NCBI RefSeq assembly: GCF_010500815.1
Contig: NZ_JAAAMG010000021.1
Location: 1-64,000 of the forward strand
Reading direction: 5' to 3'
DNA from: Jiella pacifica
Lineage (GTDB): Bacteria > Pseudomonadota > Alphaproteobacteria > Rhizobiales > Rhizobiaceae
Length of the DNA stretch: 64,000 nt
The notes beneath the pieces are model-generated. The model did not search any database and was not told the DNA's origin. It saw only the letters and a program-made list of their open reading frames with translations. Position numbers and translations under genes: made by a program. How positions within the stretch are numbered: the stretch's first letter is position 1; every line of letters starts with the position of its first letter. Positions 45,681 through 54,404 of the stretch are shown piece after piece.

Positions 45681-46991
45681 TCAGAGCGGAAAGTTCACCT
45701 CGATGTCATGGGCGCTGACGACGAGGCCGGTCTCGAAGCCGGCCTCGAGGAGGTCCCGCCGCATCGCCTCGTCGCGGACGAAGGCAAAGGTCGTCTCCGG
45801 TGCTTCGCCTCCGGTCAGGGCCTCGCCGCTCACGACCGCGATGTGCGGCTTCAGGCCCAGGTCGCGGAGATCCGTCTCGAACGTCGCGATGTCCTCGATG
45901 CCGAAGACGGCCAGACGCTCGACCTCGGCGATGCCGTTGGCCAGTTGCGCGAGGATCTGCGCCTTGAGGCGTGGCAACAGCGTGTCGAGACCGGCGATGT
46001 TCTGGACGCTGGCGGGATTGAGGTAGCTGAGCCGGGCGATCAGCTCGTAGGCTCGCAGATAATCCCGCCGCCCGAGCCAGAGCCGCAGCGAGACGTGCAT
46101 GCGCAGGTGCAGGAAATGGTCGACCATGCCGCGGAAGATCGAACCGAGCTCGCGGTCCGGCGTCAGCCCGTGCCGCTTCAACAGGCTGAAGATCATGAAC
46201 TCGATGCCGCCGCGGAAGGCATCCCAGTTGTGGAGATTGTCGTGGGTGCCTTCCTGATGCCGGTTCGGCATCACCGGCGTCAGCGTCACCGAGCGGTAGT
46301 AGGGGACGTCGCGAAAGGCGATCGGTCCTTGCGAGATCATCGTCGCGAGATAGGCGAAGGCCCAGTAGCAGAACTGCGGCGCCGAGACGAGTTGGCGCAC
46401 GGCCTCGGCCCGATAGATCGCGATCTCCGGCATGACGTGGTGGTCGACCAGCATCTTCAGGAGTTCGATCTCCTGGCCCGGCGCGAACAGCTGAACCGGC
46501 TTCGGCAGCCGGAAGAACTGACCGTGGGCCTTGCCGGCTTGCGCGTCGTAGATTTCCCAGGGCGTATAGAGCGCGCGGATCTCCGGATTGTCCCGCATGA
46601 AGCGGATATTGTCCGCCAAGGCCTCGGGAATGATCAGGTCGTCGTCGGCAAGATAGACGAGGAACTCGCCGCGGGCATGGCGGAAGGCGCTGAAGAGGTT
46701 CGACAGGCGCTTGTTTTCCTCCTGCCGGAAATAGCGGATCGGCAGGCCCTCGGCGATGAAGCCCGCGACGATCTCCGGCGTCTCGTCGGGCGAGCAATTG
46801 TCCGAAACGACGATCTCGTAGGAGAAGTCGAAGGCCTTCGCGACTTCCCGGATATGCGGGAACAGGTGCCTGAGGAAGTTCGCCCGGTTGTAGGTCGGCA
46901 CGCAGATGCTGAGGACGACGTCGGTGGACGCGTCGGCGTTCGCCCTCGGCTTTGCGGTGGACAGCTTGGCGGGATCGACGATGATGTTCAT
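45681..46991 (-). CDS. Glycosyltransferase family 2
   Basis: 436 residues from ATG 46991 (overlapping the epimerase stop, ATGA). A GT-A fold is shown by LSICVPTYNRANFLRHLFP, VVSDNCSPDET and the metal-binding LADDDLIIP. The C-terminal about 180 residues are helical plus a Rossmann-like end. It is the last gene of the rfbF-rfbG-rfbC operon, so it may transfer the CDP-linked deoxysugar made by those enzymes. Confidence 0.88.
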   Translation of the reverse strand: MNIIVDPAKLSTAKPRANADASTDVVLSICVPTYNRANFLRHLFPHIREVAKAFDFSYEIVVSDNCSPDETPEIVAGFIAEGLPIRYFRQEENKRLSNLFSAFRHARGEFLVYLADDDLIIPEALADNIRFMRDNPEIRALYTPWEIYDAQAGKAHGQFFRLPKPVQLFAPGQEIELLKMLVDHHVMPEIAIYRAEAVRQLVSAPQFCYWAFAYLATMISQGPIAFRDVPYYRSVTLTPVMPNRHQEGTHDNLHNWDAFRGGIEFMIFSLLKRHGLTPDRELGSIFRGMVDHFLHLRMHVSLRLWLGRRDYLRAYELIARLSYLNPASVQNIAGLDTLLPRLKAQILAQLANGIAEVERLAVFGIEDIATFETDLRDLGLKPHIAVVSGEALTGGEAPETTFAFVRDEAMRRDLLEAGFETGLVVSAHDIEVNFPL

Positions 46992-47518
46992 GATGCATAG
47001 TCCTCGGCGCTGGCGTCGCGCGGTGAAATGACTTGCGGCTCGGCAGGCCAGGCGATCGAAAAGGCGGGGTCGTCCCAGCGCACGGCGCGGGACGCCTCGG
47101 GCGAGTAGTTTTCCGAAACGAGGTAGAAGGCCTCGCAGTCGTCGGTCAGGGTCAGAAAACCGTGGGCGCAGCCGACGGGGACGTAGAGGGCATTGCGCCG
47201 GTCGGCGTCGAGTTCGACGGCGACATGGGCGAGATAGGTCGGCGAATCCGCCCGCAGATCGAGGGCAATGTCGAAGAGCCGGCCGCGGGTTGCGCGCACC
47301 AGCTTGGCCTCGCCCTTCGGCGCCTCCTGCCAATGGAGTCCGCGCAGCGTGCCCTTCTGCGGGTTGAACGAGGTGTTGGTCTGGACGAAGCGATCGACGA
47401 GACCCTTGGCCGCAAAGGTCTCGGCGCAGAAGGTGCGGGCGAAGATGCCGCGCTCGTCGACGAACGGGTCGGGCTCGACGACATAGGCTCCGGCGACGGC
47501 GGTCTCGACGAAACGCAT
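46988..47518 (-). CDS. rfbC: dTDP/CDP-4-keto-6-deoxysugar 3,5-epimerase family
   Basis: A 176-residue cupin-fold epimerase: FVDERGIFARTF, the catalytic His in LRGLHWQ, KLVRATRGRLFDIALDLR, and the HGFLTL stretch. In the dTDP-rhamnose pathway this is RfbC. Here the adjacent genes make CDP-glucose and dehydrate it, so the substrate is more probably a CDP-4-keto-6-deoxy-hexose. It overlaps the dehydratase stop by one base and precedes GT2, all in one operon. Confidence 0.9.
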   Translation of the reverse strand: MRFVETAVAGAYVVEPDPFVDERGIFARTFCAETFAAKGLVDRFVQTNTSFNPQKGTLRGLHWQEAPKGEAKLVRATRGRLFDIALDLRADSPTYLAHVAVELDADRRNALYVPVGCAHGFLTLTDDCEAFYLVSENYSPEASRAVRWDDPAFSIAWPAEPQVISPRDASAEDYAS

Positions 47519-48594
47519 CAGGCGGCCTCGACCTGTTCGAGCTGCAGCTTGTCCGCATAGGCGGAGATCTGCGCCATCGTTATGGCGCGCATGTCGGCGC
47601 CGTCCCGATGGGCGCGATACCAGTCGGCGGTAAAGGCGAGGGTCTGTTCGAGCGACAACAGCGGGCGCCAGCCGAGGGTCTCGGCGGCGAGCTTCGAGGA
47701 CAGGCGAAGATGCTGCGCCTCGGGCGGATTGATGCCGGCAGCGGGCAGCCAGGGCAGGGGAAGATCGAAGGCCTGGCCGAGCGTCTCGGCGACCTTGGCG
47801 ACGCTGGCGAACTGCGCCGGGTCGGGGCCGAAGTTCAGCGCCGCAGGCACGGTTCCCGGCCGCGTTGTCAGGGCCTCGGCGAGCGCGAGATAGCCGGCCA
47901 GCGGCTCGACCACGTGCTGCCAGGGGCGGATGGCCATCGGCGAGCGCAGCCGCAAGGGCTCGCCCTTGGCCATCGCCCGGACGAAGTCGGGGATCAGCCG
48001 GTCCGCGGCCCAGTCGCCGCCGCCGACGACATTGCCGGCGCGGGCGGTGGCGATCGCCGGGCCGCCGGACGCGAAGAAGCTTGCCCTGAAGCTGTCGACG
48101 ACGAGTTCCGCCGCGGCCTTGGAGGCGCTGTAGGGGTCCTTGCCGCCGAGCCGGTCGGCTTCCTCGAACGGCCTGCCTGCCTCGTCATTGGCATAGACCT
48201 TGTCGGTGGTGACGACGACGACAGCTTGAAGCGCAGAGGCGCGCCGCAGCGCCTGGAGGAGGTTCACTGTCCCCATGACGTTGGTCGAGAAGGTCGCGAC
48301 CGGATCGTCGTAGGAGCGGCGCACCAGCGCCTCGGCGGCGAGATGGAAGACGATCTCCGGCTGCGCCATGGCGACGAGCCGTTCCATCGCGCCGAGATTG
48401 CGGATGTCGCCGATGTGGTGGGTCTGGCCCTCGAAGGGCGCCAGCATCCGGTGGAGCGAGGGATTGGTGTCGGGCTGAAGGCCGACGGCGGTGACACGCG
48501 CGCCGAGCCGCTCCAGCCAGAGGCTGAGCCAGGCGCCCTTGAAGCCGGTCTGGCCGGTGAGGAGGACGCGGCGTCCCTGCCAGAAGCCGCTCAC
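47518..48594 (-). CDS. rfbG: CDP-glucose 4,6-dehydratase
   Basis: 358 residues from GTG 48594 (GGAGG eight bases upstream), which overlaps the rfbF stop as GTGA; the open frame goes further but has no family content upstream. RfbG features: VLLTGQTGFKGAWLSLWLE, HLAAEALVRRSY, VTTDKVYAN and the catalytic YSASKAA. It converts CDP-glucose to CDP-4-keto-6-deoxyglucose. No CDP-4-keto-6-deoxyglucose 3-dehydrase (RfbH/DdhC) follows, so the pathway does not go to 3,6-dideoxyhexoses by the known route. Confidence 0.94.
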   Translation of the reverse strand: MSGFWQGRRVLLTGQTGFKGAWLSLWLERLGARVTAVGLQPDTNPSLHRMLAPFEGQTHHIGDIRNLGAMERLVAMAQPEIVFHLAAEALVRRSYDDPVATFSTNVMGTVNLLQALRRASALQAVVVVTTDKVYANDEAGRPFEEADRLGGKDPYSASKAAAELVVDSFRASFFASGGPAIATARAGNVVGGGDWAADRLIPDFVRAMAKGEPLRLRSPMAIRPWQHVVEPLAGYLALAEALTTRPGTVPAALNFGPDPAQFASVAKVAETLGQAFDLPLPWLPAAGINPPEAQHLRLSSKLAAETLGWRPLLSLEQTLAFTADWYRAHRDGADMRAITMAQISAYADKLQLEQVEAA

Positions 48595-49364
48595 GACCAG
48601 AGCCTCCACGGTGCGCGGCCCGATCGCCAGAGTTCCTCCAGATGATCGCGCTCGCGCAGCGTGTCCATCGGCTGCCAGAAGCCGTCGTGACGATAGGCGG
48701 CGAGTTCGCCTTTGGCGACGAGCTGCTCGAGCGGCCAGCCTTCGAAGGATGTCCGGTCGCCGTCGATCAGATCGAGGACGGAGGTTTCGAGGACGAAGAA
48801 GCCGCCATTGATGCGCTGCCGGTTGGCTTCCGGCTTTTCGACGAAGGCGGAAACCTGATCGCCCTCGATCTCGACGGTGCCGAAGCGCCCCGGAGGGGCG
48901 ATGGCGCACATCGTCGCCTGCAGCCCGTGCGACTTGTGGAAGGCGACCTCGGCCGCGACGTCGACGTCGGCGACGCCGTCGCCATAGGTCATCAGGAAGG
49001 GCTCGTCATCGTTCAGGAACGGCCTGATCCGCTTCAGCCGGCCGCCGGTCATGGTATCAAGCCCGGTATCGACGACGGTGACCTTCCAGTTCGGCCGCTT
49101 CGAGTGGTGATACTGGATGGTGTTCTTGCCGAGGTCGACCGTGATGTCGGAATGGTGGAGAACCAGATTGGCGAAGTATTCCTTGATCTGGTAGCTCTTG
49201 TAGCCGGCGCAGATGACGAAATCGTCGAAGCCGAAATGCGCGTAGATGCTCATGATGTGCCAGAGGATCGGCTTGTCGCCGATCTCGACGAGCGGCTTCG
49301 GCCGCATCGTCGTCTCTTCGCTGAGCCGCGAGCCGCGCCCGCCGGCAAGAATGACGACCTTCAT
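48591..49364 (-). CDS. rfbF: Glucose-1-phosphate cytidylyltransferase
   Basis: 257 residues: MKVVILAGGRGSRLSEETTMRPKPLVEIGDKP is the nucleotidyl-transferase signature, with the E-E-T of the cytidylyl form, followed by MTYGDGVADVD and the AIAPPGRFGTVEI block typical of RfbF/DdhA. It makes CDP-glucose from CTP and glucose-1-phosphate. It is the first gene of the four-gene CDP-deoxysugar operon. Confidence 0.96.
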   Translation of the reverse strand: MKVVILAGGRGSRLSEETTMRPKPLVEIGDKPILWHIMSIYAHFGFDDFVICAGYKSYQIKEYFANLVLHHSDITVDLGKNTIQYHHSKRPNWKVTVVDTGLDTMTGGRLKRIRPFLNDDEPFLMTYGDGVADVDVAAEVAFHKSHGLQATMCAIAPPGRFGTVEIEGDQVSAFVEKPEANRQRINGGFFVLETSVLDLIDGDRTSFEGWPLEQLVAKGELAAYRHDGFWQPMDTLRERDHLEELWRSGRAPWRLWS

Positions 49365-49509
49365 GCGGCGACTCCGGATTGGTGGGCGGGCCAGTAAGAC
49401 TTGATGACGTTTTCCGGCGTCGAATATCTCATTGCGGAATCGGTCGGCTCTGCTTTTCGTTGGCGACGAAGTAACGCGAAAGCACTTGTGCGAGCCTGAA
49501 GCAAAGCCG

Positions 49510-51546
49510 CTAGCCTGCCGCCGCGCCGTCGATCCGAACCACCGCCGGCGCTTCGCCGTCGAGCCAGCGTCGGTGGACGGCGCGGTAGGCGGCTTCGAGA
49601 TCGCGGGTATAGGCGCGGCTGTCGAACAGCGGAGCGCCGGCGCGGGTGGACACGAGCTTGTGCCTCAGCGCGCCGAGCCGCCCCGGATCGCGGGCGAGGG
49701 CGAGGGCGAGGGCCTCGTAGGCCTCGTCCGATTGCGTGACCAGTTCCGGCAGGCCGGCCGCCGTCAGGACGCTCGCCGCCACCCTTGCGGCGAACTGCTC
49801 GCCGATCCGCGTGACCAACGGCAGACCCGCCCAGAGCGCGTCGCTCGCCGTCGTATGGGCGTTGCAGGCGAAGGTGTCGAGGAAGAGGTCGGCGTGGCGG
49901 TGGCGGGCGAGGTGCAGGAGATGGGGGAGGGCCGGCGCGAAGACGAGCCGGGCGGGGTCGATGCCGTGTGCCACGGCAGCCTTCTTCAGGTTCGCTTCGG
50001 CCGGACCGTTGGAGCGGAACAGCCAGAGCACGCTGCCTTCGACGGCCGAAAGCAGCCGCATCCAGATGGCGAAGTCGCGCGGCTGGATCTTGTAGGTGGC
50101 GTTGAAGGCGGCGAAAACGAAGCCATCATTCGGAAGCCCATGGTCGCTGCGGCTCGACGGATCGGCCGGAACGATGCGGCTGTCGTCGGTCGGTTGATAG
50201 CTGTGCGGCAGATAGACGATCTTCTCGGAATAGTGGGCTTGGTGGCTGTCCGGGATCAACACGGGATCGGCGACGAGATAGTCGATGAAGGGCGCGCCCA
50301 TCGTGCCCGGAAAGCCGAGATAGTTGATCTGCACGGGCGCTGCCCGGCTGGCGAAGATCTCCGGCCTGGCGTTCTTGGTGTAGCCCTTGAGATCGACGGC
50401 GATGTCGAGCCCGTCTTCGCGCGCCAGTTTCGCGATCTCGGCGTCGGAAAGCCGGTGGACGTCGCGGTAGCGGGTGGAAGTTTGCGCCAGCCGCGCGGTG
50501 ATCGCGCCGCCTTCCTTGCCGCCGAAGGAATAGAGATTGATCTCGAAGGCGTTGCGGTCGTGATGTTCGAACACCCGCGAGATCAGATAGATGGTCGCGT
50601 GGTTGTGAAAGTCGGCGGAGAAATAGCCGATGCGGATCGGCCCGTCGCGTCGGGTCGTGCGCGGCAGGGCAGGGGCCGTCGGGAACCGCCGCGCCCAGGC
50701 GTGCGAACGCTCAAGGCCGCGGGCCGGGCAATCGTCGAGCGCGAGCAGGGCGAAGGGCTCGACCGGCGACCCCTCGATGCCGAGCGCCTCGATCCCTTCC
50801 AGATGGGGACGGGCGGCGTCGAAGTCGCAGAAATGGCCGAGCTGGTGGAGGAGGAGCGCGCGCGCCCGGTCTTGCGACGGATCGATCGCAAGGGCCTTGC
50901 CCGCCTCCTCGACCGCCTCGGCGCCCCGACCGAGCTCCTGAAGCGTCGCCGCCATGAGGAACCGCGGCTCAGCGTCAGACGGCCGCGCGCGGGCCAGTTC
51001 ATGATAGACCGCGAGCGCCTCCTCCCGCCGGGCACTCTGGCGCAGGAGATTGGCGAGATTGAACTTGATGTTGCCGTTGTCCGGGGAAAGCTGCGCCGCC
51101 GCCGTGTAGCATTGCAACGCCTCGGCGACGCGTCCCTGGACCTTCAGCGCGACGCCGAGATTGCTCATGGCATCGAGGTTCTGCGGATGGATCGCGAGCG
51201 CCCGGCGGAAGCTCGCCTCGGCGCCCGGCGCGTCGCGCAGGGCGAGCTGCGCGGCGCCGAGGATGTTGAAGAGTGTGAAGGAGCGCGGGAAGCTCGCCGC
51301 CAGGGCCGTAGCGGCGTCAATGACCAGGGCGTGGTCGTTGCGGTTATAGGCCGCCTCGAGCGTCTGCAGCTTGGCGACCGGCGGATCGCCGATGCGCTGG
51401 AGCAGCGATTGCAGAGCGGCGGCGACGCGCCGATTTTGCGGGAATTGGCCGAGAAGCTGCGAATAGACGTCCGCCGCGGCGTCCAGCTCGCCCTTCTTTT
51501 CGAACTTGCGGGCCTTGCCGACCGCCTTCTCCAGCTGCAGTCCCAT
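49510..51546 (-). CDS. TPR-containing GT41 glycosyltransferase (SPINDLY/OGT-like)
   Basis: 678 residues. The N-terminal 270 carry tetratricopeptide repeats (LFNILGAAQLALRDAPGAE, MSNLGVALKVQGRVAEAL, KFNLANLLRQSARREEAL and more). The C-terminal 400 are a GT41 catalytic region: RIGYFSADFHNHAT, VQINYLGFPGTMGAPFIDYL, YSEKIVYLPHSYQPTD, FNATYKIQPRDFAIWMRLL and DTFACNAHTTASDALWAG. Eukaryotic relatives O-glycosylate Ser/Thr (O-GlcNAc or O-fucose), and bacterial relatives modify cell-surface proteins, including flagellin and adhesins. Its position between a CDP-deoxysugar operon and a chemotaxis locus suggests a protein-directed or glycan-directed transferase. It is separated from rfbF by 145 bases. 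Confidence 0.9.
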   Translation of the reverse strand: MGLQLEKAVGKARKFEKKGELDAAADVYSQLLGQFPQNRRVAAALQSLLQRIGDPPVAKLQTLEAAYNRNDHALVIDAATALAASFPRSFTLFNILGAAQLALRDAPGAEASFRRALAIHPQNLDAMSNLGVALKVQGRVAEALQCYTAAAQLSPDNGNIKFNLANLLRQSARREEALAVYHELARARPSDAEPRFLMAATLQELGRGAEAVEEAGKALAIDPSQDRARALLLHQLGHFCDFDAARPHLEGIEALGIEGSPVEPFALLALDDCPARGLERSHAWARRFPTAPALPRTTRRDGPIRIGYFSADFHNHATIYLISRVFEHHDRNAFEINLYSFGGKEGGAITARLAQTSTRYRDVHRLSDAEIAKLAREDGLDIAVDLKGYTKNARPEIFASRAAPVQINYLGFPGTMGAPFIDYLVADPVLIPDSHQAHYSEKIVYLPHSYQPTDDSRIVPADPSSRSDHGLPNDGFVFAAFNATYKIQPRDFAIWMRLLSAVEGSVLWLFRSNGPAEANLKKAAVAHGIDPARLVFAPALPHLLHLARHRHADLFLDTFACNAHTTASDALWAGLPLVTRIGEQFAARVAASVLTAAGLPELVTQSDEAYEALALALARDPGRLGALRHKLVSTRAGAPLFDSRAYTRDLEAAYRAVHRRWLDGEAPAVVRIDGAAAG

Positions 51547-51751
51547 CGCTTCCAGATCGCTGTTTCACGGGAAGCGGCAGAATGACCGACGGAGCTTGTC
51601 TCCGTCTGACGTCACCGAAGAAGGAGGGGAATGTCGAGGCGCGCCTTGCCGGATCGACGCGATCATGCCGCGCGCCTGCTGTCGCTGGGGGAGGCGATTG
51701 GGGCGCGGTGATCGGCGGCCGGCTGGCCGTATCGATCGCCGCGCTCGATCG

Positions 51752-52669
51752 TTAGTGCCCCCAGCGCATTGCGACGGGCTCGAGCGGCCGCAAATGGTCG
51801 AGGAGTTCGGCACGGGTTTCGGGGGAAAGCGGCGGCACGGGATGACGGCTGAACTCCGAGGCGAAGACCTTGCCTTCGACCATCGCCGCCTTGGCGGCGC
51901 GAAAGCCGCACTGGCGGTTCTCGTGATTGACCGCCGGCAGAAGCCGCTGATAGCCGGCCGCCGCCGCGGGTCGGTCGCCGTTCAGATGGTCGAGCACCAC
52001 CGAACGAATATGCTCGGTGATCATCGCCGAGCACATCGTGCCGCGGGCACCCGCGTCGAGATCGGCGAGCATGGTGATGCCTTCCTCGCCGTCGAAGGGC
52101 GCCTCGATCGCTTCGCCGCCTTCGGCGATCAGCCGGCGAAGCTTGGCTGCGGCGCCCGCGCATTCGATCTTGAAGAGCTTCACCATCTCGATCTCGCGGG
52201 CCATCCGGACGAGCAGCGGCACCGGCAGCTCGACGCCCGACAATGGCGCGTCCTGGATCATGATGGGAATTCCCACCTCACCGACCCGCGCCACCTGCTC
52301 GAAGGTCTGCTCGGGCGTGCCCTTGAGCAGCGCACCGTGGTAGGGCGGCATCATCATCACCGCGCTTGCGCCGAGGTCCTTGGCGAGCCGGGCGCGAGCG
52401 ACGGCGATCTGCGTCGCATAGTGCGAGATCGTCACGATCACCGGCACCCTGCCTGCAATGTGTTCGAGGCAGAGCCGCGTCAGCGTCTCGCGCTCGTCGT
52501 CGGCGATGAGGAACTGCTCGGAGAAGTTGGCGAGGATGCAGATGCCGTCGGCGCCCTGGTCGGCGATGCAGTCGAGCACCCGCCGCATGCCGGGAAGATC
52601 GAGGGTCCCATCGTCGTTGAAGGGTGTCGGAGCGACCGGCCAGGCGCCGGTGTAGGACATGGAAGTCAT
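51752..52669 (-). CDS. Dihydrodipicolinate synthase/aldolase-family protein
   Basis: 305 residues from ATG 52669; ATG 52660 is a second possibility and neither has a strong ribosome site. It is a DapA-type TIM barrel: PTPFNDDGTLDL near the start, the Schiff-base Lys in VKLFKIECAG, the Tyr in MMMPPYHG, and RAAKAAMVEG near the end. The usual GTTGE loop is replaced by LANFSEQ, so it is probably not DapA itself but an aldolase or lyase of a keto-acid or sugar. It diverges from the HD-GYP gene and has no evident link to the glycan genes except proximity. Confidence 0.85.
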   Translation of the reverse strand: MTSMSYTGAWPVAPTPFNDDGTLDLPGMRRVLDCIADQGADGICILANFSEQFLIADDERETLTRLCLEHIAGRVPVIVTISHYATQIAVARARLAKDLGASAVMMMPPYHGALLKGTPEQTFEQVARVGEVGIPIMIQDAPLSGVELPVPLLVRMAREIEMVKLFKIECAGAAAKLRRLIAEGGEAIEAPFDGEEGITMLADLDAGARGTMCSAMITEHIRSVVLDHLNGDRPAAAAGYQRLLPAVNHENRQCGFRAAKAAMVEGKVFASEFSRHPVPPLSPETRAELLDHLRPLEPVAMRWGH

Positions 52670-53082
52670 GGTCGAACGGGGCTCGTCGTGGCGGGGTGGA
52701 AGCGGCAAGGGTTGAAAAAGCCCAGGCATCGACCGCCGAAAGCATCTGCTGCGGGCGACGTTTGCCGTTCTATTCCCTGCCCATGCGAAGCTCAAGCCGG
52801 ATGCTGATCGCCACCACCGGAGGAGCGTTCGCCCGTCGAACGGGATCGCGATTTTTCCGAAACGAGATCGCAGGCCCGGCGATGATCACGAGCCGGAAGT
52901 CAGGGATTGCCTATCGCCGGTCGGCTTGTGCGCTCGCACTGCTTCCAGGCGCGCGACAGTGCTGATTGCGGCGCTTCAAGAAAAAACTTCCGATTTCAAC
53001 CGCTTCCAGAGGGCGTTTAGGAGTTTTTCAATTTTATGTAGCTGAATGAGAACAACACTGCAATGTGAATGGGCCCGTCGGC
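52670..53082. other. Divergent promoter region, no gene recognised
   Basis: About 410 bases between two divergent genes. It is somewhat AT-richer near 52980-53060 (runs AAAAAACTT and TTTTTCAATTTTATG), as would suit a promoter for the regulator gene. No protein or RNA feature is evident. Confidence 0.4.
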
Positions 53083-54135
53083 ATGCGCGTGATGGTCATC
53101 GATGACAGCAGATCGAGCGCCGCTGCCATCGCCAACAAGATAGACGAAATTCCCGGACTCTCGTCGGCAGTCTGCCTCGATCCGGAGGTCGCGTTGCGCG
53201 AGTGCGAGCACGATCAGTTCGATCTCGTTCTCGTCGATTACATCATGCCGAAACTTGACGGCGTGGAGGTGTTGAAGACGCTTCGCAGCCTCGAGGCCTA
53301 CCGGCTCGTTCCGATTATCATGATCGCCTCGACGATCGGCAGGGACGTGAAGCTTCAGGCCATTCAGGCTGGCGCGACCGATTTCCTCAGCAAGCCCGTC
53401 GACTGGGTGGAACTGCAGGCGCGCGTAAGGAATCTCGTCGCTCTCCGGCAAGCCCAGATCGAACTCGCCGACCGGGCCCGACAACTGTGTGCCGAAGTTG
53501 CGACGGCGACGGCCAGACTCGTGGCGCGTGAGGAGGAAATCATCTGGCGCCTGGCGCGGGCGATCGAATTTCGCGACGGCACGACCGGTGAGCACGTCTC
53601 GCGTGTTGCCGCGATCTGCCGTCTCATTTCCGACCAGATGGGGCTGGGGCCCGAACGCGGCCGGATACTCTATCTCGCGGCGCCGCTCCACGACATCGGC
53701 AAGATCGGCATCTCCGATACGGTTCTGCAGAAGCCCGGCCGGCTGACGCCCGAGGAGATGAACCTCATGCGCCGCCATGTCGAGTTCGGGGCGCAGATCC
53801 TCGGCGACGCCACGACGGAGGTGGTGCGTGTCGCCGCCTCCGTGGCCGCGACTCATCACGAGAAGTGGGACGGCAGCGGCTATCCGGCGGGCCTGTCGGG
53901 CGACGCCATCCCCCTCGAAGGGCGGATCACCGCCATCGCCGACGTCTTCGATGCGCTCTGTTCCGAGCGCCCCTACAAGGCTGCCTGGCCGATCGAGAAA
54001 GCCTTCGCGGAGATCGTCTCCTGCAGCGGCAGCCATTTCGATCCCGCCTGCGTCGACGCCTTCGTCGCCTGCTGGCCGCAGATCCGCTCTCTCATGGGAT
54101 CGGTCGCAGCCTGCGAGGCGACGGCGGCGGCTTAA
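53083..54135 (+). CDS. Response regulator with HD-GYP phosphodiesterase domain
   Basis: 350 residues from ATG 53083 (GTG 53065 is an alternative). An N-terminal receiver domain has acidic residues VIDD and phospho-acceptor Asp52 in LVDYIMP. A helical linker at 130-160 leads to an HD-GYP domain with the HD motif LHDIGKIGI, HHEKWDGSGYPAGL (the GYP) and RITAIADVFDALCSERPYK. HD-GYP enzymes hydrolyse cyclic di-GMP. It sits just before the chemotaxis operon, 269 bases upstream of the STAS gene, and probably links a phosphorelay to motility or biofilm control. Confidence 0.92.
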   Translation: MRVMVIDDSRSSAAAIANKIDEIPGLSSAVCLDPEVALRECEHDQFDLVLVDYIMPKLDGVEVLKTLRSLEAYRLVPIIMIASTIGRDVKLQAIQAGATDFLSKPVDWVELQARVRNLVALRQAQIELADRARQLCAEVATATARLVAREEEIIWRLARAIEFRDGTTGEHVSRVAAICRLISDQMGLGPERGRILYLAAPLHDIGKIGISDTVLQKPGRLTPEEMNLMRRHVEFGAQILGDATTEVVRVAASVAATHHEKWDGSGYPAGLSGDAIPLEGRITAIADVFDALCSERPYKAAWPIEKAFAEIVSCSGSHFDPACVDAFVACWPQIRSLMGSVAACEATAAA

Positions 54136-54404
54136 TGGCGTCGGCAAGCCCACGCCGATCAACCTGAAACTGCAATTCCTCTCGACTGTCGGCAACGGTT
54201 TCTGCCGTTACTGCAGCATGTCGTCGATATTCCGCTCGTTACCGTCGACAGCTGCCTGAATAGCTGAGGCGAGGATCGTGCGTATGCAATGACGCCGTTG
54301 AGCACTTAGTCGGCGCAGAAGTTTCGGCGGTTTCACATGTCCGCCGTTAGGGGAATCTTGAAACTCTCCTCGTACCTCTCGAATACAACGATGGAACGAG
54401 TAAC

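Noticed and set aside
49432-51585. A 717-codon plus-strand open frame opposite the GT41 gene
   Set aside because: Antisense shadow with no recognisable motifs.
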